Of a stretch of DNA of 64,000 bases, positions 52,167 to 62,973 are shown piece by piece. The notes under the pieces are model-generated. The model was not told where the DNA came from. It saw only the letters and a program-made list of their open reading frames with translations, and did not search any database. Source of the stretch: Streptomyces griseus subsp. griseus (GTDB taxonomy: Bacteria; Actinomycetota; Actinomycetes; Streptomycetales; Streptomycetaceae); contig NZ_JOJE01000036.1 in assembly GCF_000720255.1 (NCBI RefSeq), positions 1 through 64,000 on the forward strand, given 5' to 3'. A program made the translations under genes and the position numbers. How positions within the stretch are numbered: the stretch's first letter is position 1; every line of letters starts with the position of its first letter.

Positions 52167-52206
52167 ACCCGGTCCGGGGTGGTTCGCCACCGTCGGACCG
52201 GGTTTT
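52167..52206 (+). terminator. Terminator of the DUF3073 gene
   Basis: ACCCGGTCCG and GGTGG pair with CCACC and CGGACCGGGT around a TTCG loop, followed by TTT. Confidence 0.8.
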
Positions 52207-52239
52207 GCGCTGCCTTCGGCTGCGTCACCTGGGCGTCAG

Positions 52240-52279
52240 TCCGTAGGCGATCGATCTGTAGGCGATCAATCCGTAGGCG
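52240..52279. repeat. Three short GTAGGCG repeats
   Basis: CGTAGGCGATC, TGTAGGCGATC and CGTAGGCGTC follow each other with a period of about 16 bp between the two convergent terminators. They have no evident gene and may be slippage products. Confidence 0.5.
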
Positions 52280-52311
52280 TCACACCGGCGGTGTCACATC
52301 GCCGGTGTGAC
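52279..52311 (-). terminator. Terminator of the purF-purM unit
   Basis: A perfect 12-bp stem (GTCACACCGGCG and CGCCGGTGTGAC) around a 9-nt loop, 11 bp past the purM stop on the minus strand. Confidence 0.8.
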
Positions 52312-52321
52312 GTCGTCGGTG

Positions 52322-53398
52322 TCAGGCGTAGTCGTTCACCAGGGCGGCCCCCGTCTCGTGGTCGCCGCGGTCGGTGATCTCGCCGGCCACCCATGCGTCG
52401 ACCCCTCGGTCGGCGAGTGTGGCGAGGGCCACATCGGTCGACTCCTCGGGCACGATCGCGATCATGCCGACGCCCATGTTCAGGGTCTTCTCCAGCTCCA
52501 GGCGTTCGACGTCGCCGGTCCGGCCGACGAGGTCGAAGACCGGGGCGGGGGTCCAGGTGGAGCGGTCGACGATCGCGTGCAGCTGGTCGGGGATGACACG
52601 GGCCAGGTTGGCCGCGAGTCCGCCGCCCGTGATGTGGCTGAAGGCGTGCACCCCGGTGGTGCGGGTCAGGGCCAGACAGTCCAGCGAGTAGATCTTGGTG
52701 GGCTCCAGGAGCTCCTCGCCGAGGGTTCGGCCGAACTCCTCGACGGGCGCCTCCAGGGAGAGGCCGGCCTGGTTCAGCAGGACGTGCCGGACCAGGGAGT
52801 ACCCGTTCGAGTGAAGTCCGGAGGCCGCCATGGCGATCACCGTGTCGCCCTGGCGGATGCGGTCGGGGCCGAGCAGGCGGTCGGCCTCCACGACGCCCGT
52901 ACCGGCACCGGCGACGTCGAAGTCGTCCGCGCCCAGCAGACCCGGGTGCTCGGCCGTCTCGCCGCCCACCAGGGCACAGCCGGCCAGTACACAGCCCTCG
53001 GCGATGCCCTTGACGATGGCGGCGACGCGCTCGGGGTGGACCTTGCCGACGCAGATGTAGTCGGTCATGAACAGCGGCTCGGCACCACACACCACGATGT
53101 CGTCCATGACCATGGCGACCAGGTCGTGGCCGATGGTGTCGTACACGCCCAGCCGGCGGGCGATGTCGACCTTGGTGCCCACGCCGTCGGTCGCGGAGGC
53201 GAGCAGGGGACGCTCGTAGCGCTTGAGGGCGGAGGCGTCGAAGAGGCCGGCGAAGCCGCCGAGGCCACCGAGGACCTCGGGGCGCTGCGTCTTCTTCACC
53301 CACTCCTTCATGAGCTCTACGGCGCGGTCTCCCGCTTCGATGTCGACGCCCGCGGCTGCGTAGCTGGCGCCGCCCTCGGCAATCGGAGACTCAGACAT
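52322..53398 (-). CDS. purM: Phosphoribosylformylglycinamidine cyclo-ligase (AIR synthetase)
   Basis: A 358-residue ATP-dependent enzyme that closes the imidazole ring of FGAM to AIR, step five of purine synthesis. Characteristic segments are YERPLLASATDGVGTKVDIA (about 61-80), HDLVAMVMDDIVVCGAEPLF and GGGLAANLARVIP. The size and order fit the PurM/PurL superfamily. It follows purF on the same strand with a 45-bp gap, so purF-purM form one transcript ended by a hairpin. The paralogous-fold PurL gene lies in a second purine cluster about 4.3 kb away. Confidence 0.97.
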   Translation of the reverse strand: MSESPIAEGGASYAAAGVDIEAGDRAVELMKEWVKKTQRPEVLGGLGGFAGLFDASALKRYERPLLASATDGVGTKVDIARRLGVYDTIGHDLVAMVMDDIVVCGAEPLFMTDYICVGKVHPERVAAIVKGIAEGCVLAGCALVGGETAEHPGLLGADDFDVAGAGTGVVEADRLLGPDRIRQGDTVIAMAASGLHSNGYSLVRHVLLNQAGLSLEAPVEEFGRTLGEELLEPTKIYSLDCLALTRTTGVHAFSHITGGGLAANLARVIPDQLHAIVDRSTWTPAPVFDLVGRTGDVERLELEKTLNMGVGMIAIVPEESTDVALATLADRGVDAWVAGEITDRGDHETGAALVNDYA

Positions 53399-53443
53399 GA
53401 CAGTTGAGAACCTTCGTGTCGTACGGCGGGTGTGACGGGCCGT

Positions 53444-54973
53444 CTACGGGCGGCGGATCGCGTCGGCGGCGGCCGTGGCGGCCGGGCCGGCGGCCAGCTC
53501 CGTCTCCAGGAGCTGCTTGCCGAGCAGCTCGGGGTCGGGCAGCTCCATCGGGTACTCGCCGTCGAAGCAGGCGCGGCACAGGTTCGGCTTGGCGATGGTG
53601 GTCGCCTCGATCATGCCGTCGATGGAGATGTACGCCAGGGAGTCGGCGCCCAGCGAGGTGCCGATCTCGTCGATGGTCATGCCGTTGGCGATGAGCTCGG
53701 CGCGGGTGGCGAAGTCGATACCGAAGAAGCAGGGCCACTTCACGGGCGGCGAGGAGATCCGGATGTGGACCTCGGCCGCACCGGCCTCACGGAGCATGCG
53801 GACCAGGGCGCGCTGGGTGTTGCCGCGCACGATCGAGTCGTCGACGACGACCAGACGCTTGCCCTTGATGACTTCCTTGAGGGGATTCAGCTTCAGCCGG
53901 ATGCCGAGTTGGCGGATGGTCTGTGAGGGCTGGATGAAGGTGCGGCCGACGTAGGCGTTCTTCACCAGGCCGGCGCCGAAGGGGATGCCGGAGGCTTCCG
54001 CGTAGCCGATGGCGGCGGGGGTGCCGGATTCCGGGGTCGCTATGACGAGGTCGGCGTCGGCCGGGGCTTCCTTGGCCAGCTTGCGGCCCATCTCCACGCG
54101 GGAGAGGTACACGTTCCGGCCGGCGATGTCGGTGTCCGGGCGGGCCAGGTACACGTACTCGAATACGCAGCCCTTGGGCTTCGCTTCCGCGAAGCGGGAG
54201 GTGCGCAGACCGTTCTCGTCGATGGCGACGAACTCACCGGGCTCTATCTCGCGGACGAAGCTGGCGCCCGTGATGTCGAGGGCGGCGGTCTCCGAGGCGA
54301 CGACCCAGCCGCGCTCCAGGCGGCCGAGGACCAGCGGGCGGACGCCCTGCGGGTCGCGGGCGGCGTAGAGGGTGTGCTCGTCCATGAAGACGAGACTGAA
54401 GGCGCCACGGACCTTCGGCAGGACCGTGTGGGCGGCTTCTTCGATGGTCAGCGGCTTGCCGTCGTCGTCGACCTGGGCGGCGAGGAGGGCCGTCAGGAGG
54501 TCGGTGTCGTTGGTGGCCGCGACGCGCGGGGTGCGCCCGCCTTCCTGCTTCGGCAGGTCGGCGACCATCTCGGCGAGCTGGGCGGTGTTGACGAGGTTGC
54601 CGTTGTGGCCGAGCGCGATGGAGCCGTGCGCGGTGGCACGGAACGTCGGCTGGGCGTTCTCCCAGACGGAGGCACCGGTGGTCGAGTAGCGGGCGTGTCC
54701 GACCGCGATGTGACCCTGGAGCGAACCGAGGGAGGTCTCGTCGAAGACCTGGGAGACGAGGCCCATGTCCTTGAAGACGAGGATCTGGGAGCCGTTGCTG
54801 ACCGCGATACCCGCGGACTCCTGGCCCCGATGCTGGAGGGCGTAGAGCCCGAAGTACGTGAGCTTGGCGACCTCTTCGCCGGGAGCCCAGACACCGAAGA
54901 CGCCACAAGCGTCCTGGGGGCCCTTCTCGCCGGGGAGCAGATCGTGATTGAGGAGACCGTCACCACGTGGCAC
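53444..54973 (-). CDS. purF: Amidophosphoribosyltransferase
   Basis: A 509-residue enzyme that makes phosphoribosylamine from PRPP and glutamine, the first committed step of purine synthesis. A short propeptide (about 22 residues) precedes the catalytic Cys in DACGVFGV, so autocleavage is expected, as in B. subtilis. Four cysteines at the family's [4Fe-4S] positions are visible (KGCVF, PCFFGID, LCRACFDG). The PRPP loop is LVVVDDSIVRGNT (about 375-388). Adenine and guanine nucleotides would inhibit it. The start is a GTG. It leads the purF-purM unit; three unrelated genes separate it from purS-purQ-purL. Confidence 0.97.
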   Translation of the reverse strand: MPRGDGLLNHDLLPGEKGPQDACGVFGVWAPGEEVAKLTYFGLYALQHRGQESAGIAVSNGSQILVFKDMGLVSQVFDETSLGSLQGHIAVGHARYSTTGASVWENAQPTFRATAHGSIALGHNGNLVNTAQLAEMVADLPKQEGGRTPRVAATNDTDLLTALLAAQVDDDGKPLTIEEAAHTVLPKVRGAFSLVFMDEHTLYAARDPQGVRPLVLGRLERGWVVASETAALDITGASFVREIEPGEFVAIDENGLRTSRFAEAKPKGCVFEYVYLARPDTDIAGRNVYLSRVEMGRKLAKEAPADADLVIATPESGTPAAIGYAEASGIPFGAGLVKNAYVGRTFIQPSQTIRQLGIRLKLNPLKEVIKGKRLVVVDDSIVRGNTQRALVRMLREAGAAEVHIRISSPPVKWPCFFGIDFATRAELIANGMTIDEIGTSLGADSLAYISIDGMIEATTIAKPNLCRACFDGEYPMELPDPELLGKQLLETELAAGPAATAAADAIRRP

Positions 54974-55034
54974 GCCTCCGAGTGTAGGCGAGGTCGACCA
55001 CTGGTCCGAATTGGGGATGGGCGCCGGTATTGGA

Positions 55035-55487
55035 TCACTCGTCGGCGACGGCTCGGAGGGTGTCGCCGTTTTCGCTGGTCAGGGCCAGGATTTCGTGATC
55101 GATTCGGTAACTGAGCGTATTGTCGAAGAGGCGGAGAAGGCTGCGTTCGGTGTCCATGAGTGAGGCGTCGCACATCATTCGCGTGGTGGACGGGCGGCCG
55201 AGGGTGATATGTCCGTCCCGGACGGTGGCGGTGGCGTTGACGTGGTTGCAGCCGAGCCGGCCGCCGACCTTGCCGGTCTTCCGGTCGAAGGTGAGGTGTG
55301 CGTCGCCCTTCGTCCGGTGGGTCTTTCCGTCGACGGTGGCGCTGTCGATGTTCCACCGCACGCCGGTGACGGGCTTCTCGGGGCTGACGGCTCCGCTGCT
55401 GCCCGCCTCCTCGGTGCCACAGGCGGCGGCGAGCGGGACGAGGGCCGCGGTGGCCGTCAGGATCAGTCGCTGCTTGTACCTGTACAT
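55035..55487 (-). CDS. META-domain lipoprotein
   Basis: A 150-residue secreted protein. The signal MYRYKQRLILTATAALVPLA ends in the lipobox AAAC (Cys at about 23), so it should be lipid-anchored. Residues 42-147 are a META (HslJ-like) domain: WNIDSATVDGK, then the conserved GRLGCNHVNAT and TTRMMCDASLMDTE with a Cys pair, and an LTSENGDTL end. META domains occur in heat-shock or secretion-linked proteins; molecular role unknown. It lies between purF and two other small genes on the same strand with its own RBS. Confidence 0.83.
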   Translation of the reverse strand: MYRYKQRLILTATAALVPLAAACGTEEAGSSGAVSPEKPVTGVRWNIDSATVDGKTHRTKGDAHLTFDRKTGKVGGRLGCNHVNATATVRDGHITLGRPSTTRMMCDASLMDTERSLLRLFDNTLSYRIDHEILALTSENGDTLRAVADE

Positions 55488-55523
55488 GCCGATTCGACGG
55501 GCACAGGAGGTGTCCGGTTCCCC

Positions 55524-56321
55524 TCAGGACATCAGCGGCAGCAGATGGCCGAGATCCGCCCGCTCCCCGCTCGCGCCGACCTGCGCCGCGTCCAGGGCGT
55601 CCTGCCATGACAGCCGCCCGGTGGCGAGCCGGACCCAGGTCAGCGGGTCGGTCTCGACGACGTTGGGCGGGGTGCCGCGGGTGTGCCGGGGCCCGTGGAC
55701 GCACTGCACCACCGCGTACGGCGGGATCCGTACCTCGGTCGAGCCGCCGGGAGCCTTGACCGCGAGGGCGTCGGCGAGGAGCCGGGTGCCGGCGGCGAGG
55801 GCCTGACGGTCGTAGGGGATGTCGAGGCCGGGAACGGCGGCGTTGAGGTCGTCGGTGTGGACGACGAGCTCGACGGTGCGGGTGACGACGTAGTCGTCCA
55901 GCGTGAGGGCGCCGGCGCTGGTGGCGAGCAGCCGGGAGCCGGGGTGTTCGGCGAGGACGGCCGTGAAGCGCTGTTCGCGGTCGGCGAGGTAGGAGACGGG
56001 GTCCGGGTTCTGCTCGGCGAGTGCGTGGGCGTAGTCGGCGATGGCCGGGGAGTCGCCGCCGATGGCGCCGGGCCAGTCGGCCGGGGTGGCGTCCTGCTTC
56101 ACCGGCGCGGGTTCGCCGACCAGCCGGACCACGGCCCCGAGGGACATCCCGATGTGCGCGACGAGATCCCGGACCGTCCATTCCCCGAGCCGGGTGGGCA
56201 GCGCGAGCTGTTTCGGCGTGAGGCCGGCCACCGCCTGCCGTACGTTCCCGAACTGGGTCAGGACCGCGGTGCGGGTCCTGGCGGGGTCGTAGGTCCGTGC
56301 GCGCTTCTTTGTCGGGGGCAT
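55524..56321 (-). CDS. Maleylpyruvate isomerase-family (DinB-like) mycothiol-dependent protein
   Basis: A 265-residue protein with the DinB/MDMPI four-helix bundle: LPTRLGEWTVRDLVAHIGMS (about 42-61) holds the first metal histidine, and TRTVELVVHTDDL (about 147-159) supplies the Glu and second His. The C-terminal part (about 170-260) is an SCP-2-like domain. The family includes maleylpyruvate isomerase and mycothiol-using enzymes of actinobacteria. The substrate is unknown. Its start is 9 bp after the stop codon of the gene upstream, so the two are probably co-transcribed. Confidence 0.83.
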   Translation of the reverse strand: MPPTKKRARTYDPARTRTAVLTQFGNVRQAVAGLTPKQLALPTRLGEWTVRDLVAHIGMSLGAVVRLVGEPAPVKQDATPADWPGAIGGDSPAIADYAHALAEQNPDPVSYLADREQRFTAVLAEHPGSRLLATSAGALTLDDYVVTRTVELVVHTDDLNAAVPGLDIPYDRQALAAGTRLLADALAVKAPGGSTEVRIPPYAVVQCVHGPRHTRGTPPNVVETDPLTWVRLATGRLSWQDALDAAQVGASGERADLGHLLPLMS

Positions 56322-56330
56322 GGCGTGAGC

Positions 56331-57578
56331 CTAGTTCTCGCGGAAGGTGGAGTCGGAGGGAAACCGCAGGTCCGTGCAGTGGCGGCGGGCGGTGACGTCG
56401 GTGACGTAGGTGCGGAAGAGCGGCTGGAGGTGCTGCCGTATGTGCTTCCCGTACCGGTACTGGACGCTCAGGGCGTGGACGGCGGGCTGTCCGTCGCAGG
56501 TGGAGACCGCCCACCAGACGTTGGCGTCGTCGGAGAAGCCGGCCCTGGTGGGGTCGATGGGCGTCTGCTCCCTGCCGATGCCCTTCGCCTTGACCTCGCC
56601 CGCCTCGTCGCCGAAGTACGACTCCGCGCGCAGCCACCAGGGCGAGCTCCCCAGCACGGTCTGGAGGCTGCCGCGTCCCCGCTCCTTCGACGTGAGGCCG
56701 GACCAGATGTCACGCACCCCGTCGTCGCTCACCGCGAGCAGACAGCTCTCCTCGGGGCTGTGGGAGGCGACCGGTGCGGTCAGGGCGCGGTCAGGGAGGC
56801 GGCCGCGGCCCTTCCGCGCGATGAAGTCGGCGTACCAGCCGCACGAGCCCTTCGCCGACTCCGCGTGCACAAGCGCGCTGCTGGCCGTGGGCAGCTCGGC
56901 CGGGAGAGCCGGCAGTGTCGTCTCGCAGCCCACCTTGGCCGCCGCCCGTTCGGCGGCGGTGCGGGCCAGTTCGGCGAGGGTGTGGCGGTCGGCGTCGGTG
57001 ACCTGAGCGGTTCCGTGGTACCGGGCCACGGTCATGGCGGTGATGGAGGTCTTGCCGCTCGGCTTGTCGGAGCACACGGCCTTCACCAGGACGACGTTGT
57101 CGTAATAGACCCCGAGGCGTCCGTCACCGAGCGGGTGGGGCGCCGACGTGTCGGCCTCACGTGTGAGATCGCCGGTCCTGTCGATCGTCCGCTCGAAAAA
57201 CGGGTCGTCCTGCCCGCTGACGATCTGCGCGAACTCGTCGGACGGGGTCGGCCAGACGGAGAGCAGGAAGTGCCCGTACGTCCTGTCTGAATCCGCGACC
57301 CGGTAGATCACGCACTCCGTCGGCATTGTGGCCAGCGCGTTGGGGTTGTCGAGATCGAACATCGAGTCGTTCGGCTCGCTGCCCGGGCGCGCCCGCGCGG
57401 TGCCGCCGTTGAGGCCGAGGACCTGGTCGGGGTCGACCAGCCCGTCGCATGCCTTCGTGATCTTCTCGCGGCTGGTGGCGCGGTCCAGGCGCTCGTCGAT
57501 CGCCGTCCACAGGCCCCAGCCGCCCACACCCATCCCGACGACAGCCAGGCACATCAGCACGTTGAGGTACTTGCGCAC
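56331..57578 (-). CDS. Membrane-anchored hypothetical protein
   Basis: A 415-residue protein beginning VRKYLNVLMCLAVVGMGVGG, a single N-terminal membrane segment that leaves the rest outside the cell. The exported part has several cysteines that may form disulfides (CDGLV, TECVIY, CSDK, GCETTL, GSCGWYAD, ESCLLAV, STCDGQ, RRHCTDL) and repeats the same layout twice, suggesting two related domains. I recognise no catalytic motif. The GTG at 57578 follows GGGGGAGCGG. It lies 9 bp from the maleylpyruvate isomerase-family gene downstream and just beyond the purL terminator. Function unknown. Confidence 0.7.
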   Translation of the reverse strand: MRKYLNVLMCLAVVGMGVGGWGLWTAIDERLDRATSREKITKACDGLVDPDQVLGLNGGTARARPGSEPNDSMFDLDNPNALATMPTECVIYRVADSDRTYGHFLLSVWPTPSDEFAQIVSGQDDPFFERTIDRTGDLTREADTSAPHPLGDGRLGVYYDNVVLVKAVCSDKPSGKTSITAMTVARYHGTAQVTDADRHTLAELARTAAERAAAKVGCETTLPALPAELPTASSALVHAESAKGSCGWYADFIARKGRGRLPDRALTAPVASHSPEESCLLAVSDDGVRDIWSGLTSKERGRGSLQTVLGSSPWWLRAESYFGDEAGEVKAKGIGREQTPIDPTRAGFSDDANVWWAVSTCDGQPAVHALSVQYRYGKHIRQHLQPLFRTYVTDVTARRHCTDLRFPSDSTFREN

Positions 57579-57651
57579 CCGCTCCCCCGTCCCCCGATGA
57601 CTGCCGCCGACGTTAACAGCCACCTCTGACAGGCAAGAGGAGCATCAGCGC

Positions 57652-57689
57652 GTGAAGGCCCCGTCCGTCGCGACGGGCGGGGCCTTCAC
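57652..57689 (-). terminator. Terminator of the purS-purQ-purL operon
   Basis: A long stem (GTGAAGGCCCCG, CCGTC with GACGG, CGGGGCCTTCAC) around a 2-nt loop, 15 bp past the purL stop on the minus strand. Confidence 0.82.
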
Positions 57690-57703
57690 GGTCGTGCGAG
57701 CGG

Positions 57704-59958
<2,255 letters not shown>

Positions 59959-59962
<4 letters not shown>

Positions 59963-60639
59963 GCGTTGACCAGCTTCTTGAGGATCGAGGTGAAGAAGGG
60001 CAGGCCGTCGGTGCGGCCGGACCCGATGAGCGGCTCCACGGCGTGCTCCGGGTGCGGCATCAGGCCCACGACGTTGCCGGCCTCGTTGGTGATGCCGGCG
60101 ATGTCCCGCTGCGACCCGTTGGGGTTGAAGTCCAGGTACCGGAAGGCGACACGGCCCTCGGCCTCCAGCTTGTCGAGCGTGTACGCGTCGGCGACGTACT
60201 GCCCGTCGTTGTTCTTCAGCGGGATGTGGATCTCCTGGCCGGCCGAGTAGTCGGTGGTCCAGGCGGTCTCCGCGTTCTCCACCCGCAGCTTCTGGTCACG
60301 GCAGATGAAGTGCAGGTGATCGTTGCGCAGCATCGTGCCGGGCAGCAGGTGCGCCTCGGTGAGGATCTGGAAGCCGTTGCAGATACCGAGGACCGGCAGT
60401 CCGGCCTTCGCCTGCTCCAGCAGGGGCTCCATCACCGGCGAGAAACGCGCGATGGCGCCGGCGCGCAGATAGTCGCCGTAGGAGAAACCACCGCACAGCA
60501 CCACGGCGTCGACCTGGTGGAGGTCCTTGTCCTTGTGCCAGAGGGCGACCGGTTCGGCACCCGCGAGGCGGATCGCGCGCTGGGTGTCCCGGTCGTCGAG
60601 GCTGCCCGGGAAAGTGACGACGCCAATACGAGCGGTCAC
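59959..60639 (-). CDS. purQ: Phosphoribosylformylglycinamidine synthase subunit PurQ (glutaminase)
   Basis: A 226-residue class I glutamine amidotransferase. The nucleophile lies in GICNGFQIL (Cys at about 91) and the partner His and Glu in PHPEHAVE near residue 205. It releases ammonia from glutamine and channels it to PurL. The start codon GTG overlaps the purS stop (GTGA) and the stop overlaps purL (ATGA), so the three genes are tightly coupled. Confidence 0.97.
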
Positions 60640-60899
60640 TTCGCGGCCTCCGCGACTTCCTCCACCTTGACGGTGAAGTCCTCGATCACGGTGTTGGCGA
60701 GGAAGGATTCCGCGAGATCGTGGATGCGGGCGAGCGCGGCCTCGTCGACCGGTCCGTCAACTTCCAGTTCGAATCGCTTTCCCTGACGTACGTCCGAGAT
60801 GCCGTCGAAACCCAGCCGCGGCAGTGCGCGCTGCACCGCCTGGCCCTGGGGGTCGAGGATCTCCGGCTTGAGCATGACGTCGACTACGACGCGTGCCAC
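60636..60899 (-). CDS. purS: Phosphoribosylformylglycinamidine synthase subunit PurS
   Basis: An 87-residue subunit that links PurQ to PurL. The family pattern is clear: [19 protein letters not shown], then [15 protein letters not shown] and the C-terminal [16 protein letters not shown] chose the GTG at 60899, 5 nt after GGAG; a GTG two codons earlier is also possible but overlaps the spacing. It begins the operon. Confidence 0.95.
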   Translation of the reverse strand: MARVVVDVMLKPEILDPQGQAVQRALPRLGFDGISDVRQGKRFELEVDGPVDEAALARIHDLAESFLANTVIEDFTVKVEEVAEAAK

Positions 60900-61209
60900 T
60901 GGCACTCCCGGTGTGTGGTGCTGAGCAGGTTCCTTCAGACTACCCGCACCAAATTTCTACGCGGGTAGAGTTGTAGGAAGCTACATGTCGGCCGTCACGA
61001 ACCGGTGCCGGACGGGAGCGTTCACGAAAAGTTACGGGAAAGATCCCCGCTCGACCCCGGATGCCTATTGCGCCAGGACACGCCGGACAGATTTAGTCGG
61101 GCTTCACAATGCATTGCCGCGCACTGTACAAATGAATTGGAAATAGCCGAGACTCGGCACGTCACCGCAGCTGAGCTGTATGTGGTGCCGGACGAAGGGA
61201 CCGATATTC
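60900..61209. promoter_or_regulatory. Divergent region between the purS-Q-L operon and the Lsr2-like gene
   Basis: About 310 bp without a gene and relatively A+T-rich. For the plus strand, TTCACA (near 61104) with an 18-nt spacer to TACAAA (near 61128) could start the Lsr2-like transcript. For the minus strand, TAGTCT near 60941 could be a -10 for purS. I see no purine-repressor box that I can name. Confidence 0.4.
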
Positions 61210-61527
61210 GTGGCGCAGAAGGTCGTGGTCACTCTCTTTGACGACATCGACGGCTCGGAAGCGGCGGAAACGATCGCCTTCGGACTCGACGGCAAGTCGT
61301 ACGAGATCGACCTGAATGAAACCAATGCCAAGAAACTGCGTAAGGCGCTCGCGCCCTACGTGGACGCCGGCCGCAAGCGGTCGAAGTCCGGCAGGACCTA
61401 CAAGCAGACGGAGGTCGCGCCCGACCCCGCGGCCGTCCGGGCCTGGGCCCAGGCCAACAAGATGGACGTCCCCGCGCGCGGGCGCATCCCCAAGAAGGTC
61501 TACGAGGCGTTCGCCGACGCGCGCTGA
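61210..61527 (+). CDS. Lsr2-like nucleoid-associated protein
   Basis: A 105-residue protein with the two Lsr2 parts: an N-terminal dimerisation domain (VVVTLFDDIDGSEAAETIAF, SYEIDLNETNAKKLRKALAP) and a C-terminal AT-hook-like DNA-binding domain (VRAWAQANKMDVPARGRIPK, with the RGR that enters the minor groove). Lsr2 coats A+T-rich DNA and silences foreign genes and secondary metabolite clusters in actinobacteria. By position this is the second Streptomyces copy (LsrL, SCO4076 from memory) rather than the main one. The GTG at 61210 has GAAGGGA 9 nt before it. Confidence 0.9.
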   Translation: MAQKVVVTLFDDIDGSEAAETIAFGLDGKSYEIDLNETNAKKLRKALAPYVDAGRKRSKSGRTYKQTEVAPDPAAVRAWAQANKMDVPARGRIPKKVYEAFADAR

Positions 61528-61654
61528 GCCCCCGGGCCGACGACCGGTCACCCGCCCCTCGCGACAACCGACTTGCGCAGCACCCCTCCTGGTCAGCTAG
61601 AGTTTGGAGCACGCCGAGGGGCGAGGCCGAAAAAGCCCAGCCCACGGAGTACAT

Positions 61655-61726
61655 GCGGGTGTAGTTCAGTAGTAGAACATCCCCCTTCCAGGGGGAAGGC
61701 GCAGTGTGCAATTCCTGTCACCCGCT
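61655..61726 (+). tRNA. tRNA-Gly (TCC) with irregular D-loop and T-arm
   Basis: 72 nt. Acceptor GCGGGTG pairs with CACCCGC and the anticodon loop CTTCCAG gives TCC. The D-loop reads TTCAGTAGTAGAA, without the usual adjacent GG at 18-19. The T-arm reads GTGCAATTC in place of GTTCGAATC and its stem is poorly paired. These are the positions that bind EF-Tu and hold the tRNA elbow together. A TAGAGT promoter hexamer lies upstream (near 61600). Confidence 0.85.
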
Positions 61727-61806
61727 CTGCATCGCCGTACCGACCACACTTGTGGATCAGGTAGGCTGGTGCCCGCGCCGATCGGTGAGAGCCGGTCGGA
61801 GGCAAT

Positions 61807-61879
61807 GCGGACGTAGCTCAGTTGGTAGAGCGCAACCTTGCCAAGGTTGAGGTCGCGAGTTCGAACCTCGTCGTCCGCT
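61807..61879 (+). tRNA. tRNA-Gly (GCC)
   Basis: 73 nt. Acceptor GCGGACG pairs with CGTCCGC. Anticodon loop CTTGCCA gives GCC. D-loop with GG and T-loop TTCGAAC are canonical, unlike the tRNA-Gly just upstream. Confidence 0.95.
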
Positions 61880-61888
61880 CTTGAGGGA

Positions 61889-61918
61889 AAGCCCCGGTCA
61901 TCCGTGACCGGGGCTTTT
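61889..61918 (+). terminator. Terminator after the tRNA-Gly pair
   Basis: A perfect 12-bp stem (AAGCCCCGGTCA and complement) around TCCG, followed by TT. Confidence 0.85.
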
Positions 61919-62013
61919 CGCGTTCTTTGGGCGCGCGTCCGTCTGACATTTGTCATGGACAGTGGTGACAGCTCGCACTGCTGCCGGGGCCGGGCTGCCG
62001 GGACGCTTGGGTC

Positions 62014-62973
62014 ATGGACAGAAACGAACACGAACACGTGATTGAGGTCACTGACCTGCGGCGCGTGTACGGGGGCGGGTTCGAGGCGGTGCGCGGAATC
62101 AGCTTCTCCGTGCGCCCCGGGGAGATCTTCGCACTGCTGGGCACCAATGGCGCGGGCAAGACCTCGACGGTGGAACTCCTCGAAGGGCTCGCGCGGCCCT
62201 CCGGGGGCCAGGTGCGGATCCTCGGCCATGACCCGTACACCGAGCGGGCCGTCGTCCGGCCGCGCACCGGTGTGATGCTGCAGGAGGGCGGCTTCCCGTC
62301 CGAGCTGACCGTCGCCGAGACCGCCCGGATGTGGGCCGGCTGCGTCAGCGGGGCGCGCCCCACCGAGGAGGCCCTGGCACTGGTCGGGCTCGCCGGGAAG
62401 ACCGACGTACGGGTGAAGCAGCTGTCCGGCGGTGAGCGGCGGCGTCTGGATCTCGCGCTCGCGCTGCTCGGGGAGCCTGAGGTGTTGTTCCTGGACGAGC
62501 CGACGACCGGCCTCGACGCGGAAGGGCGCAGGGACACCTGGGAGTTGGTGCGCGCCCTGCGGGACGCGGGCACGACGGTGCTGCTCACCACGCACTACCT
62601 GGAGGAGGCGGAGGGCCTCGCCGACCGGCTCGCGATCCTCCACGAGGGGCGCATCGCGGCGGCCGGCACCCCGGCCGAGGTGACCGCCTCCCAGCCCTCC
62701 CGGATCTCCTTCGAACTGCCCGAGGGCTACTTCCTCGGCGATCTGCCCGCGCTGGGCGAGCTGGGAGTCATCGGCCACGAGGTGGACGGCCGGGTCGTAC
62801 GGCTGCGGACACGGGAGTTGCAGCGGGCGGCCACGGGGGTGCTGGTGTGGGCCGAGCGGGCGGGTGTCGAACTGCGCGGGCTGGACGCGCGGTCGGCGTC
62901 GCTGGAGGAGGCGTTCCTGGGGATCGCGCGGGAGGCGTCCGGATCCGCGCTCGAGAAGGAGCACGTGGCATGA
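62014..62973 (+). CDS. ABC transporter ATP-binding protein
   Basis: A 319-residue ATPase of the DrrA-like exporter class. Walker A is GTNGAGKTS (about 43-51), the Q-loop MLQEGG, signature LSGGERRRLDLA (about 137-148), Walker B VLFLDEPTTGLD and the switch His in LLTTHYLEE. A C-terminal region of about 90 residues is a regulatory extension. It should energise efflux with the permease encoded by the next gene, whose ATG overlaps its stop (ATGA). Such pairs in Streptomyces export antibiotics, lipids or peptides and are often controlled by a downstream two-component system, whose sensor kinase seems to begin at 63818. Confidence 0.92.
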   Translation: MDRNEHEHVIEVTDLRRVYGGGFEAVRGISFSVRPGEIFALLGTNGAGKTSTVELLEGLARPSGGQVRILGHDPYTERAVVRPRTGVMLQEGGFPSELTVAETARMWAGCVSGARPTEEALALVGLAGKTDVRVKQLSGGERRRLDLALALLGEPEVLFLDEPTTGLDAEGRRDTWELVRALRDAGTTVLLTTHYLEEAEGLADRLAILHEGRIAAAGTPAEVTASQPSRISFELPEGYFLGDLPALGELGVIGHEVDGRVVRLRTRELQRAATGVLVWAERAGVELRGLDARSASLEEAFLGIAREASGSALEKEHVA

